Positions 50,934-59,488 of a stretch of DNA of 64,000 bases are shown here, in pieces. The translations under genes were made by a program, and so were the position numbers. How positions within the stretch are numbered: the first letter of the stretch is position 1; the number at the start of each line of letters is the position of its first letter. The stretch lies in NCBI GenBank assembly GCA_031291175.1, contig JARLJO010000047.1, positions 62,001-126,000 of the forward strand, read 5' to 3'. The notes under the pieces are model-generated. The model saw nothing but the letters and a program-made list of their open reading frames with translations. It was not told the DNA's origin and searched no databases. Origin of the DNA: Gammaproteobacteria bacterium (GTDB taxonomy: Bacteria > Pseudomonadota > Gammaproteobacteria > DSM-16500).

Positions 50934-51449
50934 TTAATCTTCTGCTAAATGCACTTGAGTGTCGTACTTGATTCGGTTCATACAAAAACTACTTCTAAAT
51001 ACTTTAATATTAGGCTCGTTAGCAAATACTCGTCTTGAAAACTCATTGTAATGGTTCATATCAGCGACATGCACAATCAAAAAATAATCCGCTTCACCAG
51101 AGACAAAATAGCACTGCATCACCTCAGATTCCGCCAACATTTTACGCTCGAAATGGGACAGCAAATCTTCTCTTTGCTTTTCTAAAGTAATATTCACAAA
51201 CACAATCAAACGATGACCGACTTTAAAAGGATCCACTAACGCCACATTTTTTTGAATGATGCCCAAATCATGCAAACGCTTAACACGTCGAAAACACGGT
51301 GGCGGCGACAATCCAATTTGTTCGGCCAATTCCAAATTCGTTATTTGGTTGTTAGTTTGCAGTATATTCAAGATGCGCCGATCCAAACGGTCTAGCGAAC
51401 GCTCATCCACAATTTCATTTTTAACTGGAGAAACCAATTTTTTTACCAT
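50934..51449 (-). CDS. Lrp/AsnC family transcriptional regulator
   Basis: The 171-residue protein has an N-terminal AsnC-type helix-turn-helix (LDRLDRRILNILQTNNQITNL then LAEQIGLSPPPCFRRVKRLHDLGIIQ) and a C-terminal RAM domain (VFVNITLEKQREDLLSHFE, AESEVMQCYFVSGEADYFLIVHVADM). Lrp proteins respond to amino acids such as leucine and control transport and metabolism. It is divergent from the membrane-protein gene at 51566. An N-terminal 15-residue charged extension precedes the usual core. Confidence 0.94.
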   Translation of the reverse strand: MVKKLVSPVKNEIVDERSLDRLDRRILNILQTNNQITNLELAEQIGLSPPPCFRRVKRLHDLGIIQKNVALVDPFKVGHRLIVFVNITLEKQREDLLSHFERKMLAESEVMQCYFVSGEADYFLIVHVADMNHYNEFSRRVFANEPNIKVFRSSFCMNRIKYDTQVHLAED

Positions 51450-51565
51450 AAATTACCCAAAACCATCAAAAACTCATTATAAATTGAAATAAATAACAAT
51501 TAAATAGGAAATTTATTGATTTTAATTACGTGTTAATTTTTATCCTCACTTTTGGAGGATCCCGC

Positions 51566-52897
51566 ATGATAAACCGTAATGAGACGCATAATGCCCTGTT
51601 AAGCTGGCTGCATAAAACCATCCAGCAAAAACCTCTCTCGCAAAAAAAACAGATCGCCCTGAATGGAATCTCGGCACTGGGCATGAGTGCAGGCGCACTC
51701 TCGGCCTATGTCATCTATGTCCTCAATGCTGAGTTTGGCACCAGTGTCTGTGACTATATTGGAATAGATGACCCTAAGGATATTGCCGTCATGGAAAATA
51801 TTTTTGGGCTCACTGCCGCTATTTCGATGGCTGCATTAGGCGCACTCAATGTGAAAGACAGCTTAACCGATTTATTAGCTTATCTAACCGAACCTGAAAA
51901 ATCTGTCGTGCTTTTTAAAAAAAAATCTAACGCCGAAATCATTGCTAGAGGTTTTTTTGCCCTTGCCTCACCTTTCTCTGCTATCCCTCAAAGTACATTA
52001 ACCTGGAATTACACTCGCAATGAAACCATAAAACGGATAGCAACACCTTGCGCCATTCTCACGCCAACTCTTTTTAATGGACGCGGCGGCCAACGGTTAA
52101 TTGATAAAATGAAAAATAAGAATGCTTCGGTCATTACCATTGAAAACTATCTATTATCCTGCAAAAGAAACATTCAACGCTTGTCACCCCAGGACTTAGA
52201 AGATTTTTTACAATTAATAATTCCTGACGAGAATGAGCTTAATCCAGATTTTTTAACTGTTTTATTCGAAGTAGGACAGCTAGACGATCTTCATCCTAAA
52301 AATTTATCTGAAAAGATTTTTTCTTTGATAGGTTTTTTATTAGGATTAACTTCAGCAATTATATTTTATCAGTTGACGCTAGAAGGCACAGACGAGCCCC
52401 TAGCACTCAATTCAAATATACTAAAACATTTTTTTGCCAGTTTATCTTATCTGTTGTGTGCCGCACTCAGTGCTATCGCCACCCAAAATATGTTTGAAAC
52501 AATGCAGAAAATAGTATTTCAAAGTAAGTCTTTCACACTCTCAAAAGCGAACAAAGCATTTCTCGCCATCGCTATTTTAATTGCCCCTTTTGCGGCTCTG
52601 CCTCTGGGTGGCTTACAAATTGAAAATGCTCAGAATGGTAATCTTTTACAGATCTTGTTAATCGCACCTACCTTCATGGGGCCTATGTGTGTTCGGGGAC
52701 GCGCAATATATGATGCCATGAACCGCATGCTGGATTTTACGACCAAAGCATGCCTTAAAAACAACGAACAAAATAAAAAACGGGAATTGTTGTTAACAAC
52801 ATTAGATAATTTTCAGCTAGCCATTAAAAATTTCACGCCAGAAGCCATTGAGGACCTGCAAGAAAGACTTTCTCCTCGGCCATTATTGCCCATTTAG
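51566..52897 (+). CDS. polytopic membrane protein of unknown function
   Basis: The 443-residue product starts at ATG 51566 after TTTGGAGGAT; the open frame begins earlier without a ribosome site. About seven hydrophobic segments are visible: ALGMSAGALSAYVIYVL, FGLTAAISMAALGAL, RGFFALASPFSAI, LIGFLLGLTSAIIFYQL, FASLSYLLCAALSAIA, LAIAILIAPFAALPLGG and LLQILLIAPTFMGP. Long charged loops separate them. I do not recognise the family. The head-to-head position with the Lrp gene suggests possible shared control. Confidence 0.8.
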   Translation: MINRNETHNALLSWLHKTIQQKPLSQKKQIALNGISALGMSAGALSAYVIYVLNAEFGTSVCDYIGIDDPKDIAVMENIFGLTAAISMAALGALNVKDSLTDLLAYLTEPEKSVVLFKKKSNAEIIARGFFALASPFSAIPQSTLTWNYTRNETIKRIATPCAILTPTLFNGRGGQRLIDKMKNKNASVITIENYLLSCKRNIQRLSPQDLEDFLQLIIPDENELNPDFLTVLFEVGQLDDLHPKNLSEKIFSLIGFLLGLTSAIIFYQLTLEGTDEPLALNSNILKHFFASLSYLLCAALSAIATQNMFETMQKIVFQSKSFTLSKANKAFLAIAILIAPFAALPLGGLQIENAQNGNLLQILLIAPTFMGPMCVRGRAIYDAMNRMLDFTTKACLKNNEQNKKRELLLTTLDNFQLAIKNFTPEAIEDLQERLSPRPLLPI

Positions 52898-52962
52898 CGC
52901 TGATCAACATTGGCCAGGGAAAATCTCATAAAAGCCAATCAGCCAGCGCCCAGTGGCCAGCT

Positions 52963-53460
52963 TTATTTATAACGATAGGAGGAAGGCACTGCTTGCTCTG
53001 CCGCTTCTTCTAAATTCAAAGCATCTAAATCTGCTTGAAGAGAAAAAGTAAAATCCATTTTTATCTCAGAAGAATCGTCATTTAGGTTAAAAGTGGGCAT
53101 AGCCGCTAATGGGCCTGTTTCCGGACTATTAGCAGGTCGAATGGGGCAAGCGCGACGCGCTTTTTTAGTAAGATTAGCATCTTCTACATCGTCGCCCTCT
53201 TCTTTCATTTCCGCACTCGAATGCGCGAGCTCTACCAGATAGGCAGATGCCGCTAAAGCTACAGTAGGCGCTTCTACTGGCTGAGTCCTGTGCAAAACGG
53301 GACGTCTTAAAATTCGCAATATGGTGCGCGAACTCACTGATGCGGGCAAAGCAGCCTGCTCAAGGGGCGCGGCAGAAACATTCCCAGCAGCCTCATCTTC
53401 CATCTTGCGTTTGTTGTTTGCTGATACAGATTGAATGAATTCTTTATGTGAACTGGACAT
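52963..53460 (-). CDS. hypothetical soluble protein, effector-like C-terminus
   Basis: The 165-residue protein is not recognised. It starts MSSSHKEFIQSVSANNKRKM with GGAG just upstream. It is Ala/Glu/Ser-rich and low-complexity, with no signal peptide or membrane segment. A basic patch RRPVLHRTQPVE and the KKARRAC segment occur midway, which could act as nuclear-targeting-like sequences. The C-terminal region is acidic (LDALNLEEAAEQAVPSSYRYK). Two features suggest a real gene: ribosome site and codon usage like its neighbours. The function is unknown. Confidence 0.65.
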   Translation of the reverse strand: MSSSHKEFIQSVSANNKRKMEDEAAGNVSAAPLEQAALPASVSSRTILRILRRPVLHRTQPVEAPTVALAASAYLVELAHSSAEMKEEGDDVEDANLTKKARRACPIRPANSPETGPLAAMPTFNLNDDSSEIKMDFTFSLQADLDALNLEEAAEQAVPSSYRYK

Positions 53461-53721
53461 ACAACACTCCTAACTTAACCATCTATTAACTTATCGGTGC
53501 AGACTAGCATACTGTACTTTATGTGTCCACCCCTACTATTCCTTGTTATATTGCTAAGTGTCACTCTGCAAAAAGAAGCTATCCTTTCTGAGAGAATATT
53601 CTAGAGGCAAAAAAAGAGATAAAACCAGATAAATCACAACATTGACATTACAGGTGTTGCTGGTGAACGACTTGTTACCTAAAGCATTTTTTATTGAAGG
53701 GCTTGTTCTATCGCTGTCACG

Positions 53722-53772
53722 CTATGTTTCTTCCATTAAGGCAAACGTATTCATTAGTATGCGCCATTTCAT
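53722..53772 (-). CDS. tiny ORF A, 16 aa, tandem peptide array
   Basis: The 16-residue peptide is MKWRILMNTFALMEET. GAAGGAGGTACTG precedes the ATG, a near-ideal ribosome site. It is the third, most downstream unit of a tandem set. The shared residues with units B and C are Phe10, Leu12, Glu15 and Thr16, and each ends GAA ACA TAG. Not recognised. Could be a signalling peptide, tiny toxin or leader; support rests on the repeated architecture. Confidence 0.5.
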   Translation of the reverse strand: MKWRILMNTFALMEET

Positions 53773-53829
53773 CAGTACCTCCTTCAATATTGAATAACAT
53801 TCATATTAAAAAGAGCGACACCGATAAAC

Positions 53830-53880
53830 CTATGTTTCCTTCACTAAGACGAACTTTTTGTTCTGGCGACATATTGTCAT
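53830..53880 (-). CDS. tiny ORF B, 16 aa, tandem peptide array
   Basis: The 16-residue peptide is MTICRQNKKFVLVKET. CAAGGAGGTGCAGGA precedes the ATG. The last seven codons share the pattern FxLxxET with A and C at identical positions, with third-base changes (TTC versus TTT). The non-coding 57-58 bases on either side have diverged. The middle unit of the array; function unknown. Confidence 0.5.
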   Translation of the reverse strand: MTICRQNKKFVLVKET

Positions 53881-53938
53881 TCCTGCACCTCCTTGTTGAC
53901 TCATTATCACAGGACGAAAAAGAAACTTTAGGGAAATA

Positions 53939-53989
53939 CTATGTTTCTTGAGGCAGGCAAAATTTCACGGAAAATACCTGTTTTTTCAT
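53939..53989 (-). CDS. tiny ORF C, 16 aa, tandem peptide array
   Basis: The 16-residue peptide is MKKQVFSVKFCLPQET. ATAAGGAGATCAAT precedes the ATG. Phe10, Leu12, Glu15, Thr16 match A and B. In frame, an ATG further upstream would give about 34 residues, but it lacks a ribosome site. First unit of the array. Its leader AAGGAGATCAAT resembles that of the 53-aa gene upstream (AAGGAGAATCAATAATC). Confidence 0.5.
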   Translation of the reverse strand: MKKQVFSVKFCLPQET

Positions 53990-54147
53990 ATTGATCTCCT
54001 TATGCTTCATATCACTATGTGTGCTGACTAAAGCTAAATTCATCCGTTAATAAGAGTAAATGGTGACGCTTTCTCTACTTTGTTTTGCTCACCTCCTTTA
54101 AATGAAGGAGCGACTCTAAAATGTAACTATTTTTCTTTTAAAACTCA

Positions 54148-54309
54148 CTATGTTGGCTTGCCTTTGTCGTGCAAAGAATACTTGGAAGATGGCGATTTCA
54201 TCATCTTGATTCTCACATGTGAATCATATTTCTCAATCGTTTTTTTATCTGTCTTTTTAAGCTTAGGATCTAAACGTACCACACACACTTCCTGGTATTC
54301 ATCTCTCAT
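54148..54309 (-). CDS. small basic protein, 53 aa
   Basis: The 53-residue product begins MRDEYQEVCVVRLDPKLKKT and ends HDKGKPT. AAAAGGAGAATCAATAATC lies just before the ATG. It is hydrophilic, rich in Lys/Asp, with one Cys and no signal peptide. It lies upstream of the three 16-codon frames on the same strand and may be the first gene of that cluster. Not recognised. The plus-strand frame over the same DNA has no ribosome site. Confidence 0.5.
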   Translation of the reverse strand: MRDEYQEVCVVRLDPKLKKTDKKTIEKYDSHVRIKMMKSPSSKYSLHDKGKPT

Positions 54310-55139
54310 GATTATTGATTCTCCTTTTAGTTTGCAAAAATTAGACGTGACTCAGCCGGTAAAATTAATTCGTTTTATATTATTTGCATTTTATTTACTG
54401 ATACGCTTGTAGAAAAACTATTTTGATTTGCTAGATGTTTGTTTGCTAAATTCAGTTTTATTATTACTGCATTCACATTGTTTGGCAACCCTTTATTTTT
54501 AACTGTGAATGTCTTTGCTTAAGTTCAGTGTAACACCTTAAGATTTAATTTCAACTTTCAGTTTTTCCAATTGTTTTTAAATTGGAACATCTGAGAATTA
54601 ATTTCACAAAAAAATTCACACTTTTTTAAATATCATTATTTCTCGCTATTTTTCTCTATTAAATCACTTTAATTTTTTTGTTGTTTTGTAAAAAATGACA
54701 TTTATCAATTTTCAAAAATATTATCACTTTGCTCTTTAAATTTTATTTAAGACGATGAAAAATACAGAGGAGGTCGCAACAAAAAAAGAAGAAGAAAACA
54801 CAAAACACTTCTAGAGACAATACCCAGTCAATTAAAGAGTCCTCACCTACGGGAGGATGACAGGAATCAAAAACGACAGAACCCTTTCTTAATTATTCAA
54901 CAAAGCTCTGAATCACAGTGCCCGGCTTATTTTATATCATATCAAAGATGCGCCTCGAACTTTTTATTGAAACGGTGTTAATCCTTTGTTTATAAAAAAT
55001 AAATTAAATCCAATTCAGAATAAACAATTGAATATTTTTTAAAAACGAGGGAAAACGACAAGTGCCAAATAATGCCCAACATGGTACAATTTAGGCTAGT
55101 GATTAACAAAAATTGCTACCCCTATGCCAGGAGAACAGC
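54310..55139. other. 830-bp AT-rich gene-free region
   Basis: Long T-rich and A-rich runs dominate 54420-54760. Around 54841-54908 a remnant resembles the MITE family, with ATTATTCAACAAAGCT as one IS903-like end and AACGACAGAACCC before it. A 19-codon frame at 54755 (plus) lacks a good ribosome site, and I do not call it. Promoters for genes on both sides must lie here. Confidence 0.45.
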
Positions 55140-55865
55140 ATGCCCGTTCCTATTAAAATAATTAGCCTGAACCGAAATGAATTAATTATAGAACCGGTTC
55201 AACATAGGGATTTAAGTCTTGAATTTAAAGAACTGCAAAGAGAATTAATGGCTCCGAATTGTGACTTAATAGAAGAGTTAGATTATGTTAGAGTCCCCTC
55301 GCATCAAATTAAATTTGAGACGCCTTCCGCTGTTTTGCGAGCCCTAAATGTCATACCTACAGAATCGTTTCAACAACAGGAAGCCAAATTGGCGATTGAT
55401 ATCCAACAAAAAAGTATCCAATACGCCACGGAGATCTCCTCCGATGAATGCGCTGAGCGGGACCAACCTTTTGTCGACAAGGCCTATCAAATCCTGGTGG
55501 CTCGTTTTATTCAAAACATCACTGACATTCATAATCGATTCAATCTCACATTAAGCGTCACAGCGCAGCTACATCGCGACACCCAGTTCGCTATCAATTC
55601 CTCTGAAGAGAAAGCCGACAAAGATGTTCTCAATCGTTTAATGGCCAGTTTGGAACATGCTATTGCAACTGAAAAAAGTGAGCCAGAATTTCCGCAATAT
55701 AGCCTGCCATTAATCGAAAACAGTTCTGCATTAGCACCTCGTTATTCCGAAGTATTGAATAGCTTCAAAATCTATTGTCAAAAAACTACGGAAGAATTAT
55801 CGAAAATTTATGATCAGCAAGTAAAGCCATTCACACAAGATTTGCGGGCACATAATCGTCTTTAA
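55140..55865 (+). CDS. hypothetical soluble helical protein
   Basis: The 241-residue product starts at ATG 55140 (MPVPIKIISLNRNELIIEPV) after CCAGGAG; the frame opens nine codons earlier. It is polar and largely helical, with no signal peptide, membrane segment or recognised motif. The long helical stretches (about 70-240) with Gln/Glu/Lys could form a coiled-coil bundle. The neighbours are unrelated. Possible effector, unproven. Confidence 0.7.
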   Translation: MPVPIKIISLNRNELIIEPVQHRDLSLEFKELQRELMAPNCDLIEELDYVRVPSHQIKFETPSAVLRALNVIPTESFQQQEAKLAIDIQQKSIQYATEISSDECAERDQPFVDKAYQILVARFIQNITDIHNRFNLTLSVTAQLHRDTQFAINSSEEKADKDVLNRLMASLEHAIATEKSEPEFPQYSLPLIENSSALAPRYSEVLNSFKIYCQKTTEELSKIYDQQVKPFTQDLRAHNRL

Positions 55866-55886
55866 TTAAGACAAGAAAACAAAGAG

Positions 55887-55914
55887 CTGGTTGAACGCTA
55901 AAACGTCCAACCAG
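55887..55914. terminator. hairpin between convergent genes
   Basis: CTGGTTG-ACG pairs with CGT-CAACCAG around a short AAAA-containing loop, with one unpaired base per arm. It lies between the hypothetical gene (plus) and the Tim44-like gene (minus). A weak T-rich stretch follows. Confidence 0.5.
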
Positions 55915-55926
55915 ATTGATGCGTGA

Positions 55927-56712
55927 TTAGTTTTGTTGTAATCCAACTAACAGCCATTTTTGAGCGTTGTTGCTTTTTTGAAAATGCCAGACTTCTTTGA
56001 ACGGTTCTACCGGTCCATTCACTTCTTCACGGATACTACCCGTAAAAAGCACGCTTGCTGTCTTCTCATTTGAACCATTTGTTGCATCCAATAATTCAGC
56101 ATTTACCGAAACAACTTCCGTGTGGTTCAGTGCATCGCCACGCTCTTGCATCTGCATTTGAATCTCTGCTGAGACTTCTGGTGCGGTGAATTCACGAATG
56201 TCATTAATATTTTTGCTATCATAAGCCGCTTGCAAACGGATAAACAATACCTTTGCATTACGAAGAAAATCCGTTGCATCAAATCCCACGAAAGGGCTCG
56301 CGCCACCACCGGATGCCGCATTGACATTGGTAAAGGGATTGGCGACCTGGTTTAAAAAATTTCGTGACGAGGGTGATGATTGCGGCGCTGTTTGACGGGA
56401 TCGCAGCAGATTAAATAAAAACAAACCAATACCGCCTATCATTAACCAGGATAATAAACCACTGGCTAAACCATGCCCCATAAATAAACTCGCCAATAAG
56501 CCGCCTGCGGCAAGCCCTGCTAAAGGTCCTAACCATCGGTTGCCTGTATTTCCTGTGGCAGATGTTGAAGCCGCTGCAGGACGTGAATAACTGCTGCTGG
56601 ATCGTTGCATGCCAAAGCTGCGCCCGCCACCAAAGCGTCTTGCATCTGCGTCATTCACCACTAAACCCCAAGCAACAAAAATAAAAATAAAAGCTATAAT
56701 CAATTTTTTCAT
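55927..56712 (-). CDS. Tim44-like domain protein
   Basis: The 261-residue protein has a signal peptide or anchor (MKKLIIAFIFIFVAWGLVVN), an Arg/Gly/Ser-rich linker (RRFGGGRSFGMQRSSSSYSR), and a Gly/Leu-rich membrane stretch (LGPLAGLAAGGLLASLFMGH then LASGLLSWLMIGGIGLFLFNL). The Tim44-like domain comes last (DATDFLRNAKVLFIRLQAAYDS, then ALNHTEVVSVNAELLDA and FKEVWHFQKS). Bacterial members are membrane-anchored and resemble the C-terminal domain of mitochondrial Tim44 and MRPL45. The exact role is not established. It stands alone between repeats. Confidence 0.9.
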   Translation of the reverse strand: MKKLIIAFIFIFVAWGLVVNDADARRFGGGRSFGMQRSSSSYSRPAAASTSATGNTGNRWLGPLAGLAAGGLLASLFMGHGLASGLLSWLMIGGIGLFLFNLLRSRQTAPQSSPSSRNFLNQVANPFTNVNAASGGGASPFVGFDATDFLRNAKVLFIRLQAAYDSKNINDIREFTAPEVSAEIQMQMQERGDALNHTEVVSVNAELLDATNGSNEKTASVLFTGSIREEVNGPVEPFKEVWHFQKSNNAQKWLLVGLQQN

Positions 56713-57431
56713 GATGATTCCTTAAATTGTCAATCGTCTAACCTGATACGCCGCTATAATATACACGAAAATTGGTTTCAAAGCTGAAAATTGGCTTCTT
56801 TGGTCTTAGAGTTGGGCACAGCTTGAAAACGGTGCAGGCGCACTAGTATCGGGTAAAATTGTATAAGTTTCTGTTTTCAAGAGATTAAGATGTTGAATTG
56901 TTCTGGATCCTGCGGACAAGCCGCAGGACGTAGTGTGGTGGGCACAGGACGTAGTGTGATGGGTGCAGGATGTAGCGTGATGGGCACAGGACGTAATGTG
57001 GTGAGTGCAGGATGTAGCATGGTGAGCACAGGACGTAATGTGGTGGGTGCAGGATGTAGTGTGGTGGGCACAGGACGTAATGTGGTGAGTGCAGGATGTA
57101 GTGTGGTGGGCACAGGACGTAATGTGGTGGGGGCAGGATGTAGCATGGTGAGCACAGGACGTAATGTGGTGGGTGCAGGATGTAGCATGGTGAGCACAGG
57201 ACGTAATGTGGTGAGTGCAGGATGTAGTGTGGTGGGCACAGGACGTAATGTGGTGGGTGCAGGATGTAGCGTGATGGGCATAGGACGTAATGTGGCGAGC
57301 GCAGGATGTAGCGTCGTGGGCACAGGACATAATGTGGTGGGTGTCAAATGTTAGTGGGGCGGGCGTTAATTGATGACAGCATTGTAGATTGGGTTCTGCG
57401 CATAAAAAGTAATCTGCTGCTACCTCGTTTT
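56713..57431. repeat. gene-free region dominated by a 42-bp tandem array
   Basis: A copy of the dispersed palindrome (GGATCCTGCGGACAAGCCGC, 56906 on) is followed by about nine 42-base units from about 56945 to 57345. Each unit has two 21-base halves, GCAGGATGTAGNGTGNTGG and ACAGGACGTAATGTGGTGG. GCAGGA starts at 56965, 57007, 57049, 57091, 57133, 57175, 57217, 57259 and 57301. Frames stay open on both strands because 42 is a multiple of three. The 5' part (56713-56890) is the Tim44-like gene's upstream region. Confidence 0.9.
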
Positions 57432-57983
57432 TTAATAGGTTAAAAGTGATTTGTGACAATTAGTTGGGGATGGCATCACAGAGTTTTTATAACGGCTTTT
57501 TGGATCAATCAAAACATCGTATTGCGCTAAGGCTTCTCTGCCCAGCAAAAAAGGATACTTGAATTGACTACGATCCACCAAATTCACTTTTATTTTTTCA
57601 ATACGACCACCTAAGCAAACGTCCATTGCAATTAAAGGTCGTGAAGCGGCTTGTGCTGTGTTGGTAATTTCTCCCGAACGATTTTTGATAGAAACCTTTT
57701 TCAAAACAATATACGACAAATGATGCACGGTATTTTTATCCAGCACATCAAACTCAACCCAATCTTGCCCGGACCTCTTACTGATGCGAATATGCTGAGC
57801 ATTTAATGAAGATGTATCAGCACCAGAATCAAGCTTAGCAGACAATAAAATATTGTCTGGCATAATTAAAATATCTTCAACATAACCCTTTATGCTTAGC
57901 GCTTCTTTTTGCAAGGACCCATTGGCGAAAATGGGTATCGACAAAAAGGCGGATAGGAGAAAAATCAAAAACAGTTTTTTCAT
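57432..57983 (-). CDS. periplasmic Zn_protease/retropepsin-like protein (RimB/YtfJ-like family)
   Basis: The 183-residue protein has a signal peptide (MKKLFLIFLLSAFLSIPIFA) and the ATP-dependent zinc-protease-type domain: KLDSGADTSSLNAQ carries the aspartyl-like DSGAD motif, and QFKYPFLLGREALAQYDVLID is the closing part. The name comes from annotation of the family; the activity is poorly established and may be aspartyl-protease-like. The last residues, DPKSRYKNSVMPSPTN, end with CHKSLLTY. It is preceded by the 42-bp array in the 3' direction. Confidence 0.85.
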   Translation of the reverse strand: MKKLFLIFLLSAFLSIPIFANGSLQKEALSIKGYVEDILIMPDNILLSAKLDSGADTSSLNAQHIRISKRSGQDWVEFDVLDKNTVHHLSYIVLKKVSIKNRSGEITNTAQAASRPLIAMDVCLGGRIEKIKVNLVDRSQFKYPFLLGREALAQYDVLIDPKSRYKNSVMPSPTNCHKSLLTY

Positions 57984-58009
57984 ACGATATCCTTGTTCAA
58001 GTCAAAACT

Positions 58010-59488
58010 TCAGTTATCACCTTTTCTGTACGAGGGAAAAAGAAAAACAGCTTCTTCAATTTTGATTATGTTCTCAACCATTAATCGACGATACTGAGGG
58101 GCGCCAAATAACCTTACCGGACCTTGGCTTCGAAGCAAAGCATAGAGAGCGGATGCTGACGTTAGCTCTCTTCCATCTTCTACCCGCAAAGCTTGCGACT
58201 GTTCTGGCAAAATCACTGGGGCGCTGGCTGCTGTTGCCTCTGCCATTTTACTATCCATTTTTTCTGAAGCTGCCGGAACGATTTTTTCTTTTTTGTCCGT
58301 TTCATGCTGCAACGGGAAATCTTCCTCGAGTAAAATTTCATCCACTATTGGTGTACATACCGCTGATGACTGTAAGGATAAATGTCGCATTTCAACGGAA
58401 ATATCCTCAGGTGAGGCAGAGACGTGATCATGTGAATACTGGCCCAAGAAAGACGAATCACTCCCCAAAGCGGGAGGAGACGCGGAGAAAGAACCAAATG
58501 AGGCTGAAGCCAATGGTAATGCGAATGATGACGACTCGCTCACTGAAGGACATGTAGAAGCTCGCGGCATAAAGAACGGCCTCGCAGCCGCTGCTACTGT
58601 GTTCGCACGCTGACGGAAATGTTTATGTTCTTCATTCTCGATTTTTTGCATCATAAAAGCGGTTGAAGAATCTGGAGATCTAGCCACGGCTGAAACCGCA
58701 GATGCTACCGACGCAGCCACCACTTCCGAGGAAGAAGAAGAGGAAGAGGAAGAGGAAGATGATGAACTTGAACCCCTTGAGGACAACAACACAAGTTGGC
58801 CAGAAGCATTCGTCATCAATAGAGGCTCTGCCAACTTCAGCGGAGGAGCGGAATCTGCACGCATCTCTCTAAACTTAGATGCTGCACCCGACTGCTGAGG
58901 CGTGGCAGAGCGGATTAACCCGCGCATAGCGCCTTGCCATTGTATCCAATGGGACTCATCTCCCTTTCCAAATTCTTGACAAGCTAATTTGAGTTTTTCA
59001 AGATTGCTACCATAGAGCACATATTCGAGCAGCACAATTTCATTAGCTTCATGTTGCCTTTGTAATGCGAGCCGCTCTTCCTGACTTAAATTCTGACGAA
59101 ACGATGTGCTATCAATGATAACGGTAGGAATCTCGATATCGTTAGGCGGCTCTAACAAGTACTGACCGAGATCAGCAAGTGTGCATTCACCACCACTTTC
59201 CCCTTCATTGTAGTCCACCGCCAAATAAACACGTCTGGGCTCATACTTTTTGATGAGCAGCTGTGTTTGCCTCGCCACTTCCGCGCGCATGGGTGAACCA
59301 CCATCCTCGCTTTTTAAATCCAGGTTCTCGACAATAAATCGCTGCTTTTGCGTGTCGCCCATTCCTTTTTTGAGACTTCCTAGTATGGAAGATTTTTTGC
59401 CGCGATTCAGATGCATCGCTTCCACAATTAGGATGACAGTTACCTTTTCTTCAAGCGAACGAACTTGACTCGATCGAGTCGACGCCAT
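58010..59488 (-). CDS. Ser-rich hypothetical protein, effector-like
   Basis: The 492-residue protein is not recognised. It starts MASTRSSQVRSLEEKVTVIL with GAGAGGAAATACC just before the ATG. Residues 15-200 look folded and contain VTVILIVEAMHLNRG and PRRVYLAVDYNEGE. Residues 230-420 are low-complexity, rich in Ser and Ala, with a pure Ser run of about 14 residues (58728-58769) encoded by mixed serine codons. The final 60 residues (ALYALLRSQGPVRLFGAPQY) look folded again. No signal peptide or membrane segment. A secreted effector is possible, not shown. Confidence 0.78.
   Translation of the reverse strand: MASTRSSQVRSLEEKVTVILIVEAMHLNRGKKSSILGSLKKGMGDTQKQRFIVENLDLKSEDGGSPMRAEVARQTQLLIKKYEPRRVYLAVDYNEGESGGECTLADLGQYLLEPPNDIEIPTVIIDSTSFRQNLSQEERLALQRQHEANEIVLLEYVLYGSNLEKLKLACQEFGKGDESHWIQWQGAMRGLIRSATPQQSGAASKFREMRADSAPPLKLAEPLLMTNASGQLVLLSSRGSSSSSSSSSSSSSSSEVVAASVASAVSAVARSPDSSTAFMMQKIENEEHKHFRQRANTVAAAARPFFMPRASTCPSVSESSSFALPLASASFGSFSASPPALGSDSSFLGQYSHDHVSASPEDISVEMRHLSLQSSAVCTPIVDEILLEEDFPLQHETDKKEKIVPAASEKMDSKMAEATAASAPVILPEQSQALRVEDGRELTSASALYALLRSQGPVRLFGAPQYRRLMVENIIKIEEAVFLFPSYRKGDN

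Noticed and set aside
53694..53951. 85-aa plus-strand open frame over the 16-codon peptide array
   Set aside because: No ribosome site and no homology. The minus strand has three frames with near-ideal ribosome sites.
54080..54412. 110-aa plus-strand open frame
   Set aside because: It lacks a ribosome site, and its sequence is the antisense of the 53-aa basic peptide gene.
54755..54814. 19-codon plus-strand ORF (MKNTEEVATKKEEENTKHF)
   Set aside because: No convincing ribosome site and no sequence similarity to the small genes nearby.
41428..57345. Tandem arrays as CRISPR
   Set aside because: Units are contiguous 48-bp or 42-bp direct repeats without unique spacers, and no cas genes are nearby.
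56806..57459. 217-aa and 156-aa minus frames and a 154-aa plus frame over the 42-bp array
   Set aside because: Period of 42 keeps several frames open. The peptides are pure repeats without a start signal, and one overlaps the end of the Zn_protease-like gene.
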